Positions 43,094 through 51,421 of a stretch of 64,000 nt of DNA are shown one piece after another. Positions within the stretch are counted from its first letter, which is position 1. Each line of letters starts with the position of its first letter. Below the pieces are notes generated by a model that was not told where the DNA came from, did not search any database, and saw only the letters and a list, made by a program, of their open reading frames with translations. This DNA is from Verrucomicrobiota bacterium (GTDB lineage: Bacteria > Verrucomicrobiota > Verrucomicrobiia > Opitutales > Opitutaceae). The position numbers and the translations under genes are program-made. Location: contig JAEZUE010000047.1 in assembly GCA_023443455.1 (NCBI GenBank), forward strand, positions 1 to 64,000, written 5' to 3'.

Positions 43094-45019
43094 TCACTTC
43101 CCCTCGGCTGCATCGCCGTCCGGGGCCGCACCGCCGGCCTGCGCCGGACCTTCGGCCCGCGTCCATCCTCCGCCCGGCCCCACCAGGCTCGCGGTCACGA
43201 AGATGAGGAGATTGCGTTTGGTCGCACCTTCGCCCGAAGAGCGGAACAAGCGCCCGATCGCCGGCAGATCCCCGAGCACCGGCACCTTGTCGTTGACCTT
43301 GCGGGTCTCCTCGCGGGTGAGCCCGCCCATCACGAGCGTCGCTCCATCCCACAGGGTGACCCGGGTGCTCACCGCGCGCCGGGAAAAGATCGGCTGGTAG
43401 AAACCCGAGGGGATCGTGACGGTCTTCCCGCCCGACACCGCCAGACTCGGACCGCCGTACTCGACAAAGCCCTCGAACTCCGTGACCACCGGATGCAGGT
43501 CGAGCGTGATGCTGTGCCCGTCCTCCTCGACGACCGGCGTAACCTGAAGCTCGACACCGATGTTCTCCGTCGTGAAATCCTGCGGCGTGCCTGCGGTGAT
43601 CGTCACGCCGGCCGAGCCCGAGCTCTCGCCCCCGGTCTGCCCCACCTGGCTCTGGATCTGTCCAAACTGGCGAGGATACCGCAACTGCCGCGCCACGGTG
43701 ATGCTCGCCGAATGGCCCGACAACACCGTCACCTTCGGCGCGCTCAACAGGTCGCTCCCCTGTTTCTGGGCGAGAGCCCGCACGGTCGCGCTCACATCGA
43801 ACTCGCCGATCACGCCGCCGATTTCCGCCAACGACTTCGCCCCCGCGGCCAGCGGCACCGCGCCCGGCAGCACCGGGGCCGTCACGTTCGCCATGGTCTG
43901 CCCGTCGATCGAGATCGCGCCGTTCGTGGCGCTGCCCGAAAACGCCTCCGCCACGCTGCGGTTTCCCGTGAGATAGCGCTCGCGCGGCAAACCCGTCACC
44001 GGATCGTTGCGACGCGAGGCCGACCAGTTGATGCCGAGCTCCTCCAGCACGCCGTCCTCGACCTCGAGAAACTTCGCCTCGATCTCGACCTGACGCACGG
44101 AGTTGTAGCGCTCCAGGATCGCGCGAACCCGGGCGAGGTTGCGCGGAGTCTGGGTCACGAGAATCGCCGATCCGTCGAACACAAGACTGCTGCCCTCGAC
44201 CCCGGAGAACACCACGCCGGCCTGCTCGAGGAACGCCCGCACCAGGGCCGAGTCCACCGCCGGCCGTCCGCCTTCGGTCGCTTCCCGCGCGCTCGGCTCC
44301 GCCCCGCCTCCGCCGCGCACCGCCTCCGCCATCCGGATCGCGACCGCGGGCGAGAGCGACAGAACTGCGGTTTCAAGCGGGGCCGCACCGTCCGCCGCCC
44401 GCACCACCACCGCATCCGGTTGCACTTCGTAGCCGAAACCCACCGCCTCGGTCACGAAGTCGAGGGTGCGCTTGAGCGAGAGGCCCCGCAGAGAAAGCGT
44501 CACCTCCGGATCGCGACGGCCGGGATCGAGCAACACGATGTTCGGTGCGCCCGGCGCCCCTCCCTGCTCCGCCGCCAGCGCCGTGAGCGTGGCCAACACG
44601 GCCGACAACCGTGCCCCCGCGAACTCGACCTCCGTCACCACGATCGCCTCGAGCCGGGCCTGCATCGCCGCTCTCCCGGGGTCGGACTGGGGTACGGGAG
44701 CGGCCGGTGCGCCGGCTGCAGCTCGTACCCACGAGTTCTCGACCGATTCAATCAATTCCGCCCGCGTTCGCCAACGGCCGCCGCGACCCTCGCGCTCCAG
44801 CCGCGCGAGGTACGACTGCGCCTCCCCGTTGGAGGGATCCAGCCGAAGCGCCTCGCGATAGGCGGTTGCCGCGCCTTCGGCGTCCCCGGCCAGGTGGCGC
44901 ACACGCCCGCGGGCGGTCCAGTCACCGGCCGACAGCACCGCCTCGGCGAGCAGCGCCGTCGTCGCGCACAGCCCGACCACGAGAATTGCACACGTCTTCC
45001 ATCGTCCATTGTTCATCAT
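43094..45019 (-). CDS. Type IV pilus-like secretin (PilQ/GspD family, Amuc_1098-like)
   Basis: A 641-residue outer-membrane protein with a signal peptide (about residues 1-25), a TPR pair (TAYREALRLDPSNGEAQSYLARLE), an STN/N0-like domain (VTLSLRGLSLKRTLDFVTEA), an N1 segment (ETAVLSLSPAVAIRMAEAV) and the secretin core (VEIEAKFLEVEDGVLEELGI, LSAPKVTVLSGHSASI, GVELQVTPVVEEDGHSITLD, LVMGGLTREETRKVNDKVPV). The order of TPR before secretin matches the Akkermansia Amuc_1098 type. GGAGG lies 5 bases upstream of the first ATG. It is the last pilus gene of the operon. Confidence 0.9.
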   Translation of the reverse strand: MMNNGRWKTCAILVVGLCATTALLAEAVLSAGDWTARGRVRHLAGDAEGAATAYREALRLDPSNGEAQSYLARLEREGRGGRWRTRAELIESVENSWVRAAAGAPAAPVPQSDPGRAAMQARLEAIVVTEVEFAGARLSAVLATLTALAAEQGGAPGAPNIVLLDPGRRDPEVTLSLRGLSLKRTLDFVTEAVGFGYEVQPDAVVVRAADGAAPLETAVLSLSPAVAIRMAEAVRGGGGAEPSAREATEGGRPAVDSALVRAFLEQAGVVFSGVEGSSLVFDGSAILVTQTPRNLARVRAILERYNSVRQVEIEAKFLEVEDGVLEELGINWSASRRNDPVTGLPRERYLTGNRSVAEAFSGSATNGAISIDGQTMANVTAPVLPGAVPLAAGAKSLAEIGGVIGEFDVSATVRALAQKQGSDLLSAPKVTVLSGHSASITVARQLRYPRQFGQIQSQVGQTGGESSGSAGVTITAGTPQDFTTENIGVELQVTPVVEEDGHSITLDLHPVVTEFEGFVEYGGPSLAVSGGKTVTIPSGFYQPIFSRRAVSTRVTLWDGATLVMGGLTREETRKVNDKVPVLGDLPAIGRLFRSSGEGATKRNLLIFVTASLVGPGGGWTRAEGPAQAGGAAPDGDAAEGK

Positions 45020-45043
45020 AAAGCCTCCATGCCGACCTGGCGC

Positions 45044-46450
45044 TCAAGGCGCCGGCGACAGCACCAACGGCGGCGCCTCCTCGCCCTCCCGTTGCAACGA
45101 CAATCCCGGCGGGGCCACCACCACGGCGCTCACCCTGTACGGTTGCCCCCGTATTCGGACCCCATCGCCCTCGGCCCAGAGCTGCGGCCCGTCGATTCCC
45201 TCGACCACCACGACGCCCACCCGCCTCGGCTCCGCGCTCTCGCCGAGGCCCAGCTCGATCGGCACCCGCAGCTCCGGGGCGGTCAGCCGCGCCCGCCAAC
45301 GCCGGCTCCCATCCGCCGCACGGATACAGTCCATCGCCGCCAGTTCCACACCCGTCGCCGGGTCCCGCCCGCCAACGCTCAGCCGCATCGTGCGGCCCGT
45401 GGTTCGGTCCACGACGACCGCGATCCGCCTCGTACCCTCGCCGGCACAACCGATCAACCGCCAGCGCGGGAACTCCTCGCGTATCTCAAGCAATTTGACG
45501 CCCGACCGGCCGGCTTCGAGTGGAAGCTCCGCCCGCCCACCTCCGTCCGCCATCCGCGAAAACACCTCGAACGAGCCGGAGGCAATCGGCCACGGATCGC
45601 AGGCCTCGGCACTCCCCGCCGATACCGGCGACGTCGCACCGTGTTCCAGTTCGACCGCCTCGATCGAAACACTGAACTCGCTCACGCCTTCGCGCTGCGG
45701 AGCCCCCGCCCCCGCGTCGCGCCCCTTCTTCGAACTCGGAGCCACGAACACCTCTCGAACCAGCAGCCCGGGCTCGGCCGCCAGTTCATTCAAGAACCGA
45801 CGCAGGCACGCCGTCCCGCCGCCAAAACGCACCCTCAAGGCACGCGACCGAACCAACCCACCCACACGCAACGAACGCACGATCGGCAATGCCCAGCGGC
45901 CCGCCGCCGCGCCTTCCGCCGCCGATCGATCCAGTTCCACACCATCCAGCGACACCGGGCCGGCCACGAGCAACCGCTCGAGCACCCGCCGCACAAAGGC
46001 ATGCTCGGCCAACACCGTATCCACCGCCTCCAGCTCCGGGACATCGTTCCGGTAGCGGCCGAAACCGAGATCGAGATCGGCCGGCAGCGCCACGTTACGT
46101 TCGCGAGCGAGACCGCGCAGCCGTTCCCGATACTCCACCATCCGCGCAAACACCTCGATCGGCGCCAACCGTTCCCGCGCCACCGGCCCCGGCCAACGTT
46201 CCCGCGCGGCGGCCACCTTGCTTTGCACGACGGCGAGCGAAGCCCGCGCCGCTTCGATCAACTCCGGCTGCATCTGGGGCAAACTGCGCTCCACCTCCAA
46301 TCGCGCACAACGCGCCTCGGCCACCCGCCAGAGGCCGGCTTCGCGCCAACACCACCAGCCGCCGACCACGGTCAAGACCAGCACCAGGCCGAGCCCCGCG
46401 AAATACCCGGGAAACTGCCGGATCCGGAGCGACACCTCACGCAGCATCAT
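45044..46450 (-). CDS. Pilus assembly protein, PilN/PilO-like (Amuc_1099/1100 position)
   Basis: A 468-residue protein. It has a short cytoplasmic start, a single transmembrane helix (PGYFAGLGLVLVLTVVGGWW, about residues 14-36) and a coiled coil (ARCARLEVERSL to SLAVVQSKVAAARERW). A long periplasmic part with ferredoxin-like folds probably follows. This topology fits inner-membrane PilN/PilO alignment proteins. The ATG overlaps the upstream stop by 4 bases (ATGA). I assign it from topology and position; sequence similarity to a named family was not established. Confidence 0.7.
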   Translation of the reverse strand: MMLREVSLRIRQFPGYFAGLGLVLVLTVVGGWWCWREAGLWRVAEARCARLEVERSLPQMQPELIEAARASLAVVQSKVAAARERWPGPVARERLAPIEVFARMVEYRERLRGLARERNVALPADLDLGFGRYRNDVPELEAVDTVLAEHAFVRRVLERLLVAGPVSLDGVELDRSAAEGAAAGRWALPIVRSLRVGGLVRSRALRVRFGGGTACLRRFLNELAAEPGLLVREVFVAPSSKKGRDAGAGAPQREGVSEFSVSIEAVELEHGATSPVSAGSAEACDPWPIASGSFEVFSRMADGGGRAELPLEAGRSGVKLLEIREEFPRWRLIGCAGEGTRRIAVVVDRTTGRTMRLSVGGRDPATGVELAAMDCIRAADGSRRWRARLTAPELRVPIELGLGESAEPRRVGVVVVEGIDGPQLWAEGDGVRIRGQPYRVSAVVVAPPGLSLQREGEEAPPLVLSPAP

Positions 46451-47997
46451 GGCGCCACCTCCGCATCCATTTCCAAAACACACGAGAACCGCAGCAGCTC
46501 GCCCGCGCCGGCATCGAAGCGTTCCTGCCCCACGCGCAACACGCCGGGGCGACTCCGCCACCGCTCCAACAGGTCCCGCACCCGATCGAGCGCAGCCACC
46601 CCGTCGGCCCGGTCCGCCCGGACCGCCCCCGTCACTCGTAACCGCCACTCGGCGACACCCGGAGCGTCCCCGGCATTCTCGCGATGACCGAACAGCGTCT
46701 CGTCCGGCACGGACCTGCGGTCAGCCAGCGGCTCGACCCGCTCGATCCACACCCCGCCGGCCGCGCGCAGGTCCTCCTCCAGCCGTGCCATCCATTCGGC
46801 CCAGCCACCCCGCGCGCGTTCGAGCGCACCGATGACCGCGAGCTCCCGTTCACCCGCAGCAATCTCCCGCTGCAAACTCTCCACCTCGGCCCGCGTGGCC
46901 CGCCAACCCGCCGCCCCCACTTCGAGCCGTGAGACCTTCAGCTCGCCGGCCCGCGCCCGAACCCCGAACCAGCAGGCCGCCCCCCAGACCGCCAGCGCAA
47001 AAGCCCCGGCCGTGCCCAAATACCACCAACGGCGGCGGCGAAACGCGGCGACCCGCCGCCGCGGCTCCGGCAGCAAATCCGGACCACCGCCGAAGACCGC
47101 CGCCAACGCCGTCCCCACGGCCACCGCCAAACCCGGCGCCAGCGCTCCGGCCCCCACCGCCCGTGCACCAACTTTCACCCGGCGCAACGCATCGAGAGCC
47201 TCCAACCGCACACCGGCACCCGCGGCCCATTCCCGCATGCCGGTAAGATCCCCTTCCTCCCCCGCCGCCACGAACACCACCGGTTGCTCCACGGGCGCCG
47301 GCTCCCCATCCGCCGGAGCCACCGCACGCGCGAGCTCGGCACCCAGCCGCCGAATCCGCGCGACCGACACGTTCCCCTCTTGATCGACGCCTCCCGCGGC
47401 CACCGCCACCGGGATCGCCAACCCGACCAGACGTGCAACGCCCACCCCCCGCTCCACCCGCACGACCAGCGCACTCTCGCGCCCGGCCTCCACGACCACG
47501 AAGGAGCCGTTCGCCAGCTCGGGATAATTGTACTGCACCACGAGCCGCAACGCCGACGCCCGCGGAACGATCGCCTCGAGTCGGGCCCCGGCCTCTTCGG
47601 CCGCCACGCACCACCGCTCGGCAAGCGCGGCGGTCATGGCCCCGAGATCCACCGCCCCGCGGTCCTTCGACACCGCCCAACCCCACGACAACTCCGCCAG
47701 CGGACGAGGCACCGCCTGCGCCGCCTCGAACTCGACCACCGCCCGCAAACGCCGCCGTGCGACCTTCGGCACGGGAACCATCTTCGAAAACACGTGATTG
47801 GCCGGCGGTGACAACACCACCCGCGAGGCTCCGCCCCGCACCGCGGCGACATCCGGCCACGAGGGATCGCCGCCGGCCATGCCGGATGACGACAGCACAC
47901 AGGACTCCAACATCAGCTCGCCATCGGCCGTGGGGCGGAAGGCTCCGACAACGCACCGACCGGGGCCACAATCAAGGGCGACAGTTCGGGCTCGCAT
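46447..47997 (-). CDS. PilM-like actin-fold protein fused to a PilN-like segment (Amuc_1101-like)
   Basis: A 516-residue protein. The N-terminal part begins VALDCGPGRCVVGAF, an actin-type phosphate loop, with later GSFVVVEAGRESALVVRVE. A transmembrane helix (WWYLGTAGAFALAVWGAACW, about residues 338-357) and a coiled coil (VESLQREIAAGERELAVIGA) come next, then a PilN-like C-terminus. It is the first gene of the pilus operon, with four 38-bp palindromes in its upstream region. The fusion of PilM and PilN parts would anchor the actin-like ring to the membrane. Confidence 0.78.
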   Translation of the reverse strand: MRARTVALDCGPGRCVVGAFRPTADGELMLESCVLSSSGMAGGDPSWPDVAAVRGGASRVVLSPPANHVFSKMVPVPKVARRRLRAVVEFEAAQAVPRPLAELSWGWAVSKDRGAVDLGAMTAALAERWCVAAEEAGARLEAIVPRASALRLVVQYNYPELANGSFVVVEAGRESALVVRVERGVGVARLVGLAIPVAVAAGGVDQEGNVSVARIRRLGAELARAVAPADGEPAPVEQPVVFVAAGEEGDLTGMREWAAGAGVRLEALDALRRVKVGARAVGAGALAPGLAVAVGTALAAVFGGGPDLLPEPRRRVAAFRRRRWWYLGTAGAFALAVWGAACWFGVRARAGELKVSRLEVGAAGWRATRAEVESLQREIAAGERELAVIGALERARGGWAEWMARLEEDLRAAGGVWIERVEPLADRRSVPDETLFGHRENAGDAPGVAEWRLRVTGAVRADRADGVAALDRVRDLLERWRSRPGVLRVGQERFDAGAGELLRFSCVLEMDAEVAP

Positions 47998-48144
47998 ACA
48001 GGGTTTCGAGTACGCGGGGGGTGCCGCGATGACGCCGCTTTCCCACTACCACTGCAAGGTCAAACTCGTCCTCGCCACACTTTCCACCGTTCTCCCGAGA
48101 CTTTCCCTCCCCACGGCACGCCCCGCCACCGCCCCGCCGAACAA

Positions 48145-48182
48145 ACGCAAAACGCTGTCCCGACCGCGCCATCGTTTTGCGT
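48145..48182. repeat. 38-bp palindrome, family member 5
   Basis: 15 of 19 pairs match. The left arm is ACGCAAAACGCTGTCC and the centre CGACCG. It shares its outer arm with member 6. Confidence 0.85.
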
Positions 48183-48247
48183 CTCCCTTCACGCCGAAGA
48201 CCACCAACCCTCCTCGATTGCGCCGTCCCGACCGCCTCACCCGCCGA

Positions 48248-48285
48248 ACGCAAACGCGCGTCCCGATCGGGACGTGCGTTTGCGT
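48248..48285. repeat. 38-bp palindrome, family member 6
   Basis: 18 of 19 pairs match. The left arm is ACGCAAACGCGCGTCC and the centre CGATCG. It starts 103 bases after member 5. Confidence 0.95.
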
Positions 48286-48362
48286 CTTCGCCGCGTTTCG
48301 GCGCACGACTCATAGCGCTTCGCCCACAATACGAGCACTCAGTCCCCACTCCCCCCCCCGCC

Positions 48363-48400
48363 CGACGAGGATTTGCTCCGACCGTGACACATTTTCGTCG
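48363..48400. repeat. 38-bp palindrome, family member 7 (degenerate)
   Basis: 12 of 19 pairs match. The left arm is CGACGAGGATTTGCTC and the centre CGACCG. Its right half is nearly identical to half of member 8. Confidence 0.7.
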
Positions 48401-48451
48401 CGCAACGTCCACTTCACCCAGCGCGCACCCAGTGGATTCGCCGAAACCGGC

Positions 48452-48489
48452 CGACGAAATTCTGTTACGATCGGAACAGATTTTCGTCG
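48452..48489. repeat. 38-bp palindrome, family member 8
   Basis: 17 of 19 pairs match. The left arm is CGACGAAATTCTGTTA and the centre CGATCG. It starts 89 bases after member 7 and lies 168 bases before the leuS ATG. Confidence 0.93.
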
Positions 48490-48657
48490 TGGCTCCCGCA
48501 TCGCCCCGCTGTCGGATCATCATCAGTCACGTTGTTCTATTCGCCCCCATCCCGCGCCCCAGGCCCGCCCAACCAACTGCCGATCGGCACTTCCAAACCG
48601 GAAATCCACCGGGCTTGCCCACCCTCCCGGCCCGCGCCAAGCTCCGCCCTTTTCCCG

Positions 48658-51255
48658 ATGCAGACGCCGAATCCGCCCTCCGCCGACTACAACTTCACCG
48701 AGCTCGAACCGCGCTGGCAGCGCGTATGGGACGAGCTCAAGCCGCAACGCGCCCTCACCGGCGACGCGCGCCCGAAGTACTACATTCTCGACATGTTCCC
48801 GTACCCGTCGGGCGCGGGGCTGCACCTCGGCCACTGCGAGAACTACGCGATCACCGACATCATGGCCCGCTACAAGCGCGCCAAGGGCTTCAACGTGCTC
48901 TACCCGATCGGCTGGGACGCCTTCGGCCTGCCCACCGAAAACTACGCCGTCAAGACCGGCCGCCACCCGGCCGACGTGACCGCGGAGAACGTCGCCACCT
49001 TCGCGCGCCAACTGAAGGCTTTCGGCGTCTCCTACGATTTCGACCGCGAGATCAACACCACCGATCCGAAGTACTTCCGCTGGACGCAGTGGATCTGGCT
49101 CCAGCTCTTCAAGAAGGGCCTCGCCTACGTCGAGGAGAAGCCCGTGTGGTGGTGCCCGGCCCTCGGCACCGTGCTCGCCAACGAAGAGGTGATCGACGGC
49201 GTGTCCGAAGTCGGCAAACACCCGGTCGAGCGCCGCCCGCTCCGCCAGTGGGTGCTGCGCATCACCGCCTACGCCGACCGCCTGCTCGCCGACCTCAAGG
49301 ACCTCGACTGGCCCGACTCGACCAAGCGCATGCAGGAGGCCTGGATCGGCCGCAGCGTGGGCAGCGAAGTCGAGTTCGACCTCGCCGACCTCCCCGGCGA
49401 GCGCCTCAAGATTTTCACCACACGCGTCGACACCATCTACGGCGCCACCTACATGGTCATCGCGCCCGAGCATGCCCTCGCCACGAAGCTCACCCAGCCC
49501 GAGCAACAGGCCGCGGTCGAGGCCTACGTGAAGGCCGCCGCGTCGAAGAGCGACCTCGAGCGCACCGAACTGGCCAAGGACAAAACCGGCGTCTTCACCG
49601 GTTCCTACGCGATCAACCCGGCCACCGGCGGCAAAGTCCCGGTCTGGATCGCCGACTACGTGCTCGCGAGCTACGGCACCGGCGCGATCATGGCCGTGCC
49701 CGCGCACGACGAACGCGACTTCGAGTTCGCCCAGAAGTTCAACCTCCCGATCCCGCAGGTCATCGCCCCGGCCGACGGTTCCGCCGTGGAGTTGCCGTTC
49801 TGCGACAAGGGCGGCGAGGTGAAGCTCATCAACTCCGGCGAGTGCGACGGCCTCACGCCCGCGCAAGCCAAGGAGAAGCTCGACGCCCGTTTCGGCGCCG
49901 AGAACCGCGGCAAGGGCACCGTGCAGTTCAAGCTCCGCGACTGGCTCTTCTCCCGCCAACGCTACTGGGGCGAGCCCTTCCCAATCGTCTGGGTGAGCGA
50001 GGCCGACTACCGCGCGACGGTCGCCGCCTGCGCCGACAAGCTCCCCCTCCCGGCCGAGCCCGTCACCTGCGTGATCAACGGCGAAACGCGCTACGCGCTC
50101 CCGCTGCCCGAGACCGCACTCCCGCTCCAGCTTCCGGTCGTCACCAGCTACCAGCCCACCGGCACCGGCGAGAGCCCGCTCGCCGGCATCCCGGAGTGGA
50201 TCGAGATCTGGTACAACCCGGCCACCGGCGAATCCGTCCCCGCCTCCTCCCCGCGCCCCGAGGGCGCGCAATGGGTCCGTGGTCGCCGCGAGTCCAATAC
50301 CATGCCGCAGTGGGCCGGCTCCTGCTGGTACTACCTGCGCTACGCCGACCCGGCCTGTGCCACCGCGCCGGCCTCGCCCGAAGCGCTCAACTACTGGGGC
50401 ACGCCCGACCTCTACGTTGGCGGCGCCGAGCACGCCGTGCTCCACCTCCTGTACGCACGTTTCTGGCACAAGGTTCTCTTCGACATCGGCGCCGTGCCGA
50501 CGCATGAGCCCTTCAAGCGCCTCTTCCACCAGGGCATCATTCTCGGCGAGGACGGCGAGAAGATGTCCAAGAGCCGCGGCAACGTCGCCAACCCCGACGA
50601 CATCATCGCGCAGTACGGCACCGACACCCTTCGCCTCTACCTGATGTTCCTCGGACCGCTCGAGGCCATGAAACCGTGGAGCCCGAAGAACATCGAGGGC
50701 GTGCACCGTTTCCTCCGCAACTTCTGGCGCGAAGTCGTCGGCCAGGACGGCCAGCTGAATACGAAGATCGTCGACGGCCCCGAGCCCGACGCCGAGACGG
50801 AAAAGCTGCTCCACGCCACGATCAAGAAGGTCACCGAGGACATCGAGGGCCTGCGCTACAACACCGCGATCCCGCAGATGATGATTCTGCGCAACCAGAT
50901 CCAGAAGGCCGACAAGGTTGCGCGCGGCACGTTGAAGACCTTCGTGCAGCTCCTGCAGCCCTTCGCGCCGCACTTGGCGCACGAGCTCTGGGAACGTCTC
51001 GGCGAAACCACGCCGCTCGGCACCGCCCCGTGGCCGGTCGCCGACGAGTCCAAGCTCGTCACCGACACCATGAAGGTCGTCGTGCAAGTGAACGGCAAAC
51101 TCCGGGGCGAACTCGTGCTCCCGAAGACCGCCACCGAGGCCGAAGCCAAGGAAGCCGCCCTCGCCCTCCCGAAGGTCCAGGAATTCACCGACGGCAAGAC
51201 CCTCCGCAAAGTGATCTTCGTCCCCGGCCGCATCCTGAACCTCGTCGTCGGCTGA
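48658..51255 (+). CDS. leuS: Leucyl-tRNA synthetase
   Basis: An 865-residue class I synthetase that charges tRNA-Leu. The HIGH-type motif is in FPYPSGAGLHLGHCENY (about residues 44-60). The CP1 editing domain has FTTRVDTIYGATY and MAVPAHDERDFEFA. The KMSKS loop is GEKMSKSRGNVANPDD. The anticodon and C-terminal domains follow and end LRKVIFVPGRILNLVVG. The ATG at 48658 matches the family N-terminus. The last 270 bases or so and the terminator are duplicated at 52977-53359. Confidence 0.97.
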   Translation: MQTPNPPSADYNFTELEPRWQRVWDELKPQRALTGDARPKYYILDMFPYPSGAGLHLGHCENYAITDIMARYKRAKGFNVLYPIGWDAFGLPTENYAVKTGRHPADVTAENVATFARQLKAFGVSYDFDREINTTDPKYFRWTQWIWLQLFKKGLAYVEEKPVWWCPALGTVLANEEVIDGVSEVGKHPVERRPLRQWVLRITAYADRLLADLKDLDWPDSTKRMQEAWIGRSVGSEVEFDLADLPGERLKIFTTRVDTIYGATYMVIAPEHALATKLTQPEQQAAVEAYVKAAASKSDLERTELAKDKTGVFTGSYAINPATGGKVPVWIADYVLASYGTGAIMAVPAHDERDFEFAQKFNLPIPQVIAPADGSAVELPFCDKGGEVKLINSGECDGLTPAQAKEKLDARFGAENRGKGTVQFKLRDWLFSRQRYWGEPFPIVWVSEADYRATVAACADKLPLPAEPVTCVINGETRYALPLPETALPLQLPVVTSYQPTGTGESPLAGIPEWIEIWYNPATGESVPASSPRPEGAQWVRGRRESNTMPQWAGSCWYYLRYADPACATAPASPEALNYWGTPDLYVGGAEHAVLHLLYARFWHKVLFDIGAVPTHEPFKRLFHQGIILGEDGEKMSKSRGNVANPDDIIAQYGTDTLRLYLMFLGPLEAMKPWSPKNIEGVHRFLRNFWREVVGQDGQLNTKIVDGPEPDAETEKLLHATIKKVTEDIEGLRYNTAIPQMMILRNQIQKADKVARGTLKTFVQLLQPFAPHLAHELWERLGETTPLGTAPWPVADESKLVTDTMKVVVQVNGKLRGELVLPKTATEAEAKEAALALPKVQEFTDGKTLRKVIFVPGRILNLVVG

Positions 51256-51322
51256 GGTAGGGACGTTTCTCACGAAGATTCTTCCGGAGGTAGAACGAAA
51301 CGTCCGCTCTGTTTCCCCTTCC

Positions 51323-51355
51323 ACGGCCCGGCTTCACCGCCGGGCCGTTCTTTTT
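51323..51355 (+). terminator. Terminator of leuS
   Basis: A 10-bp stem ACGGCCCGGC/GCCGGGCCGT is followed by TCTTTTT. An almost identical hairpin occurs at 53330-53359. Confidence 0.93.
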
Positions 51356-51421
51356 GACATCGGTCGTCCTCAATCTCCAAATGCAACAACCCCGAAGAAC
51401 ACGAAAGACGCTTTCGCTCCA

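Larger units (their letters stand above)
47998..48657. other. Divergent control region between the pilus operon and leuS
   Basis: 660 bases without a supported gene. Four of the eight 38-bp palindromes lie here (48145, 48248, 48363, 48452), as two matched pairs. A promoter cannot be named with confidence. Confidence 0.6.

Noticed and set aside
48523..51324. 933-codon open frame opposite leuS
   Set aside because: It is antisense to leuS, has biased composition and no domain. leuS itself is certain.
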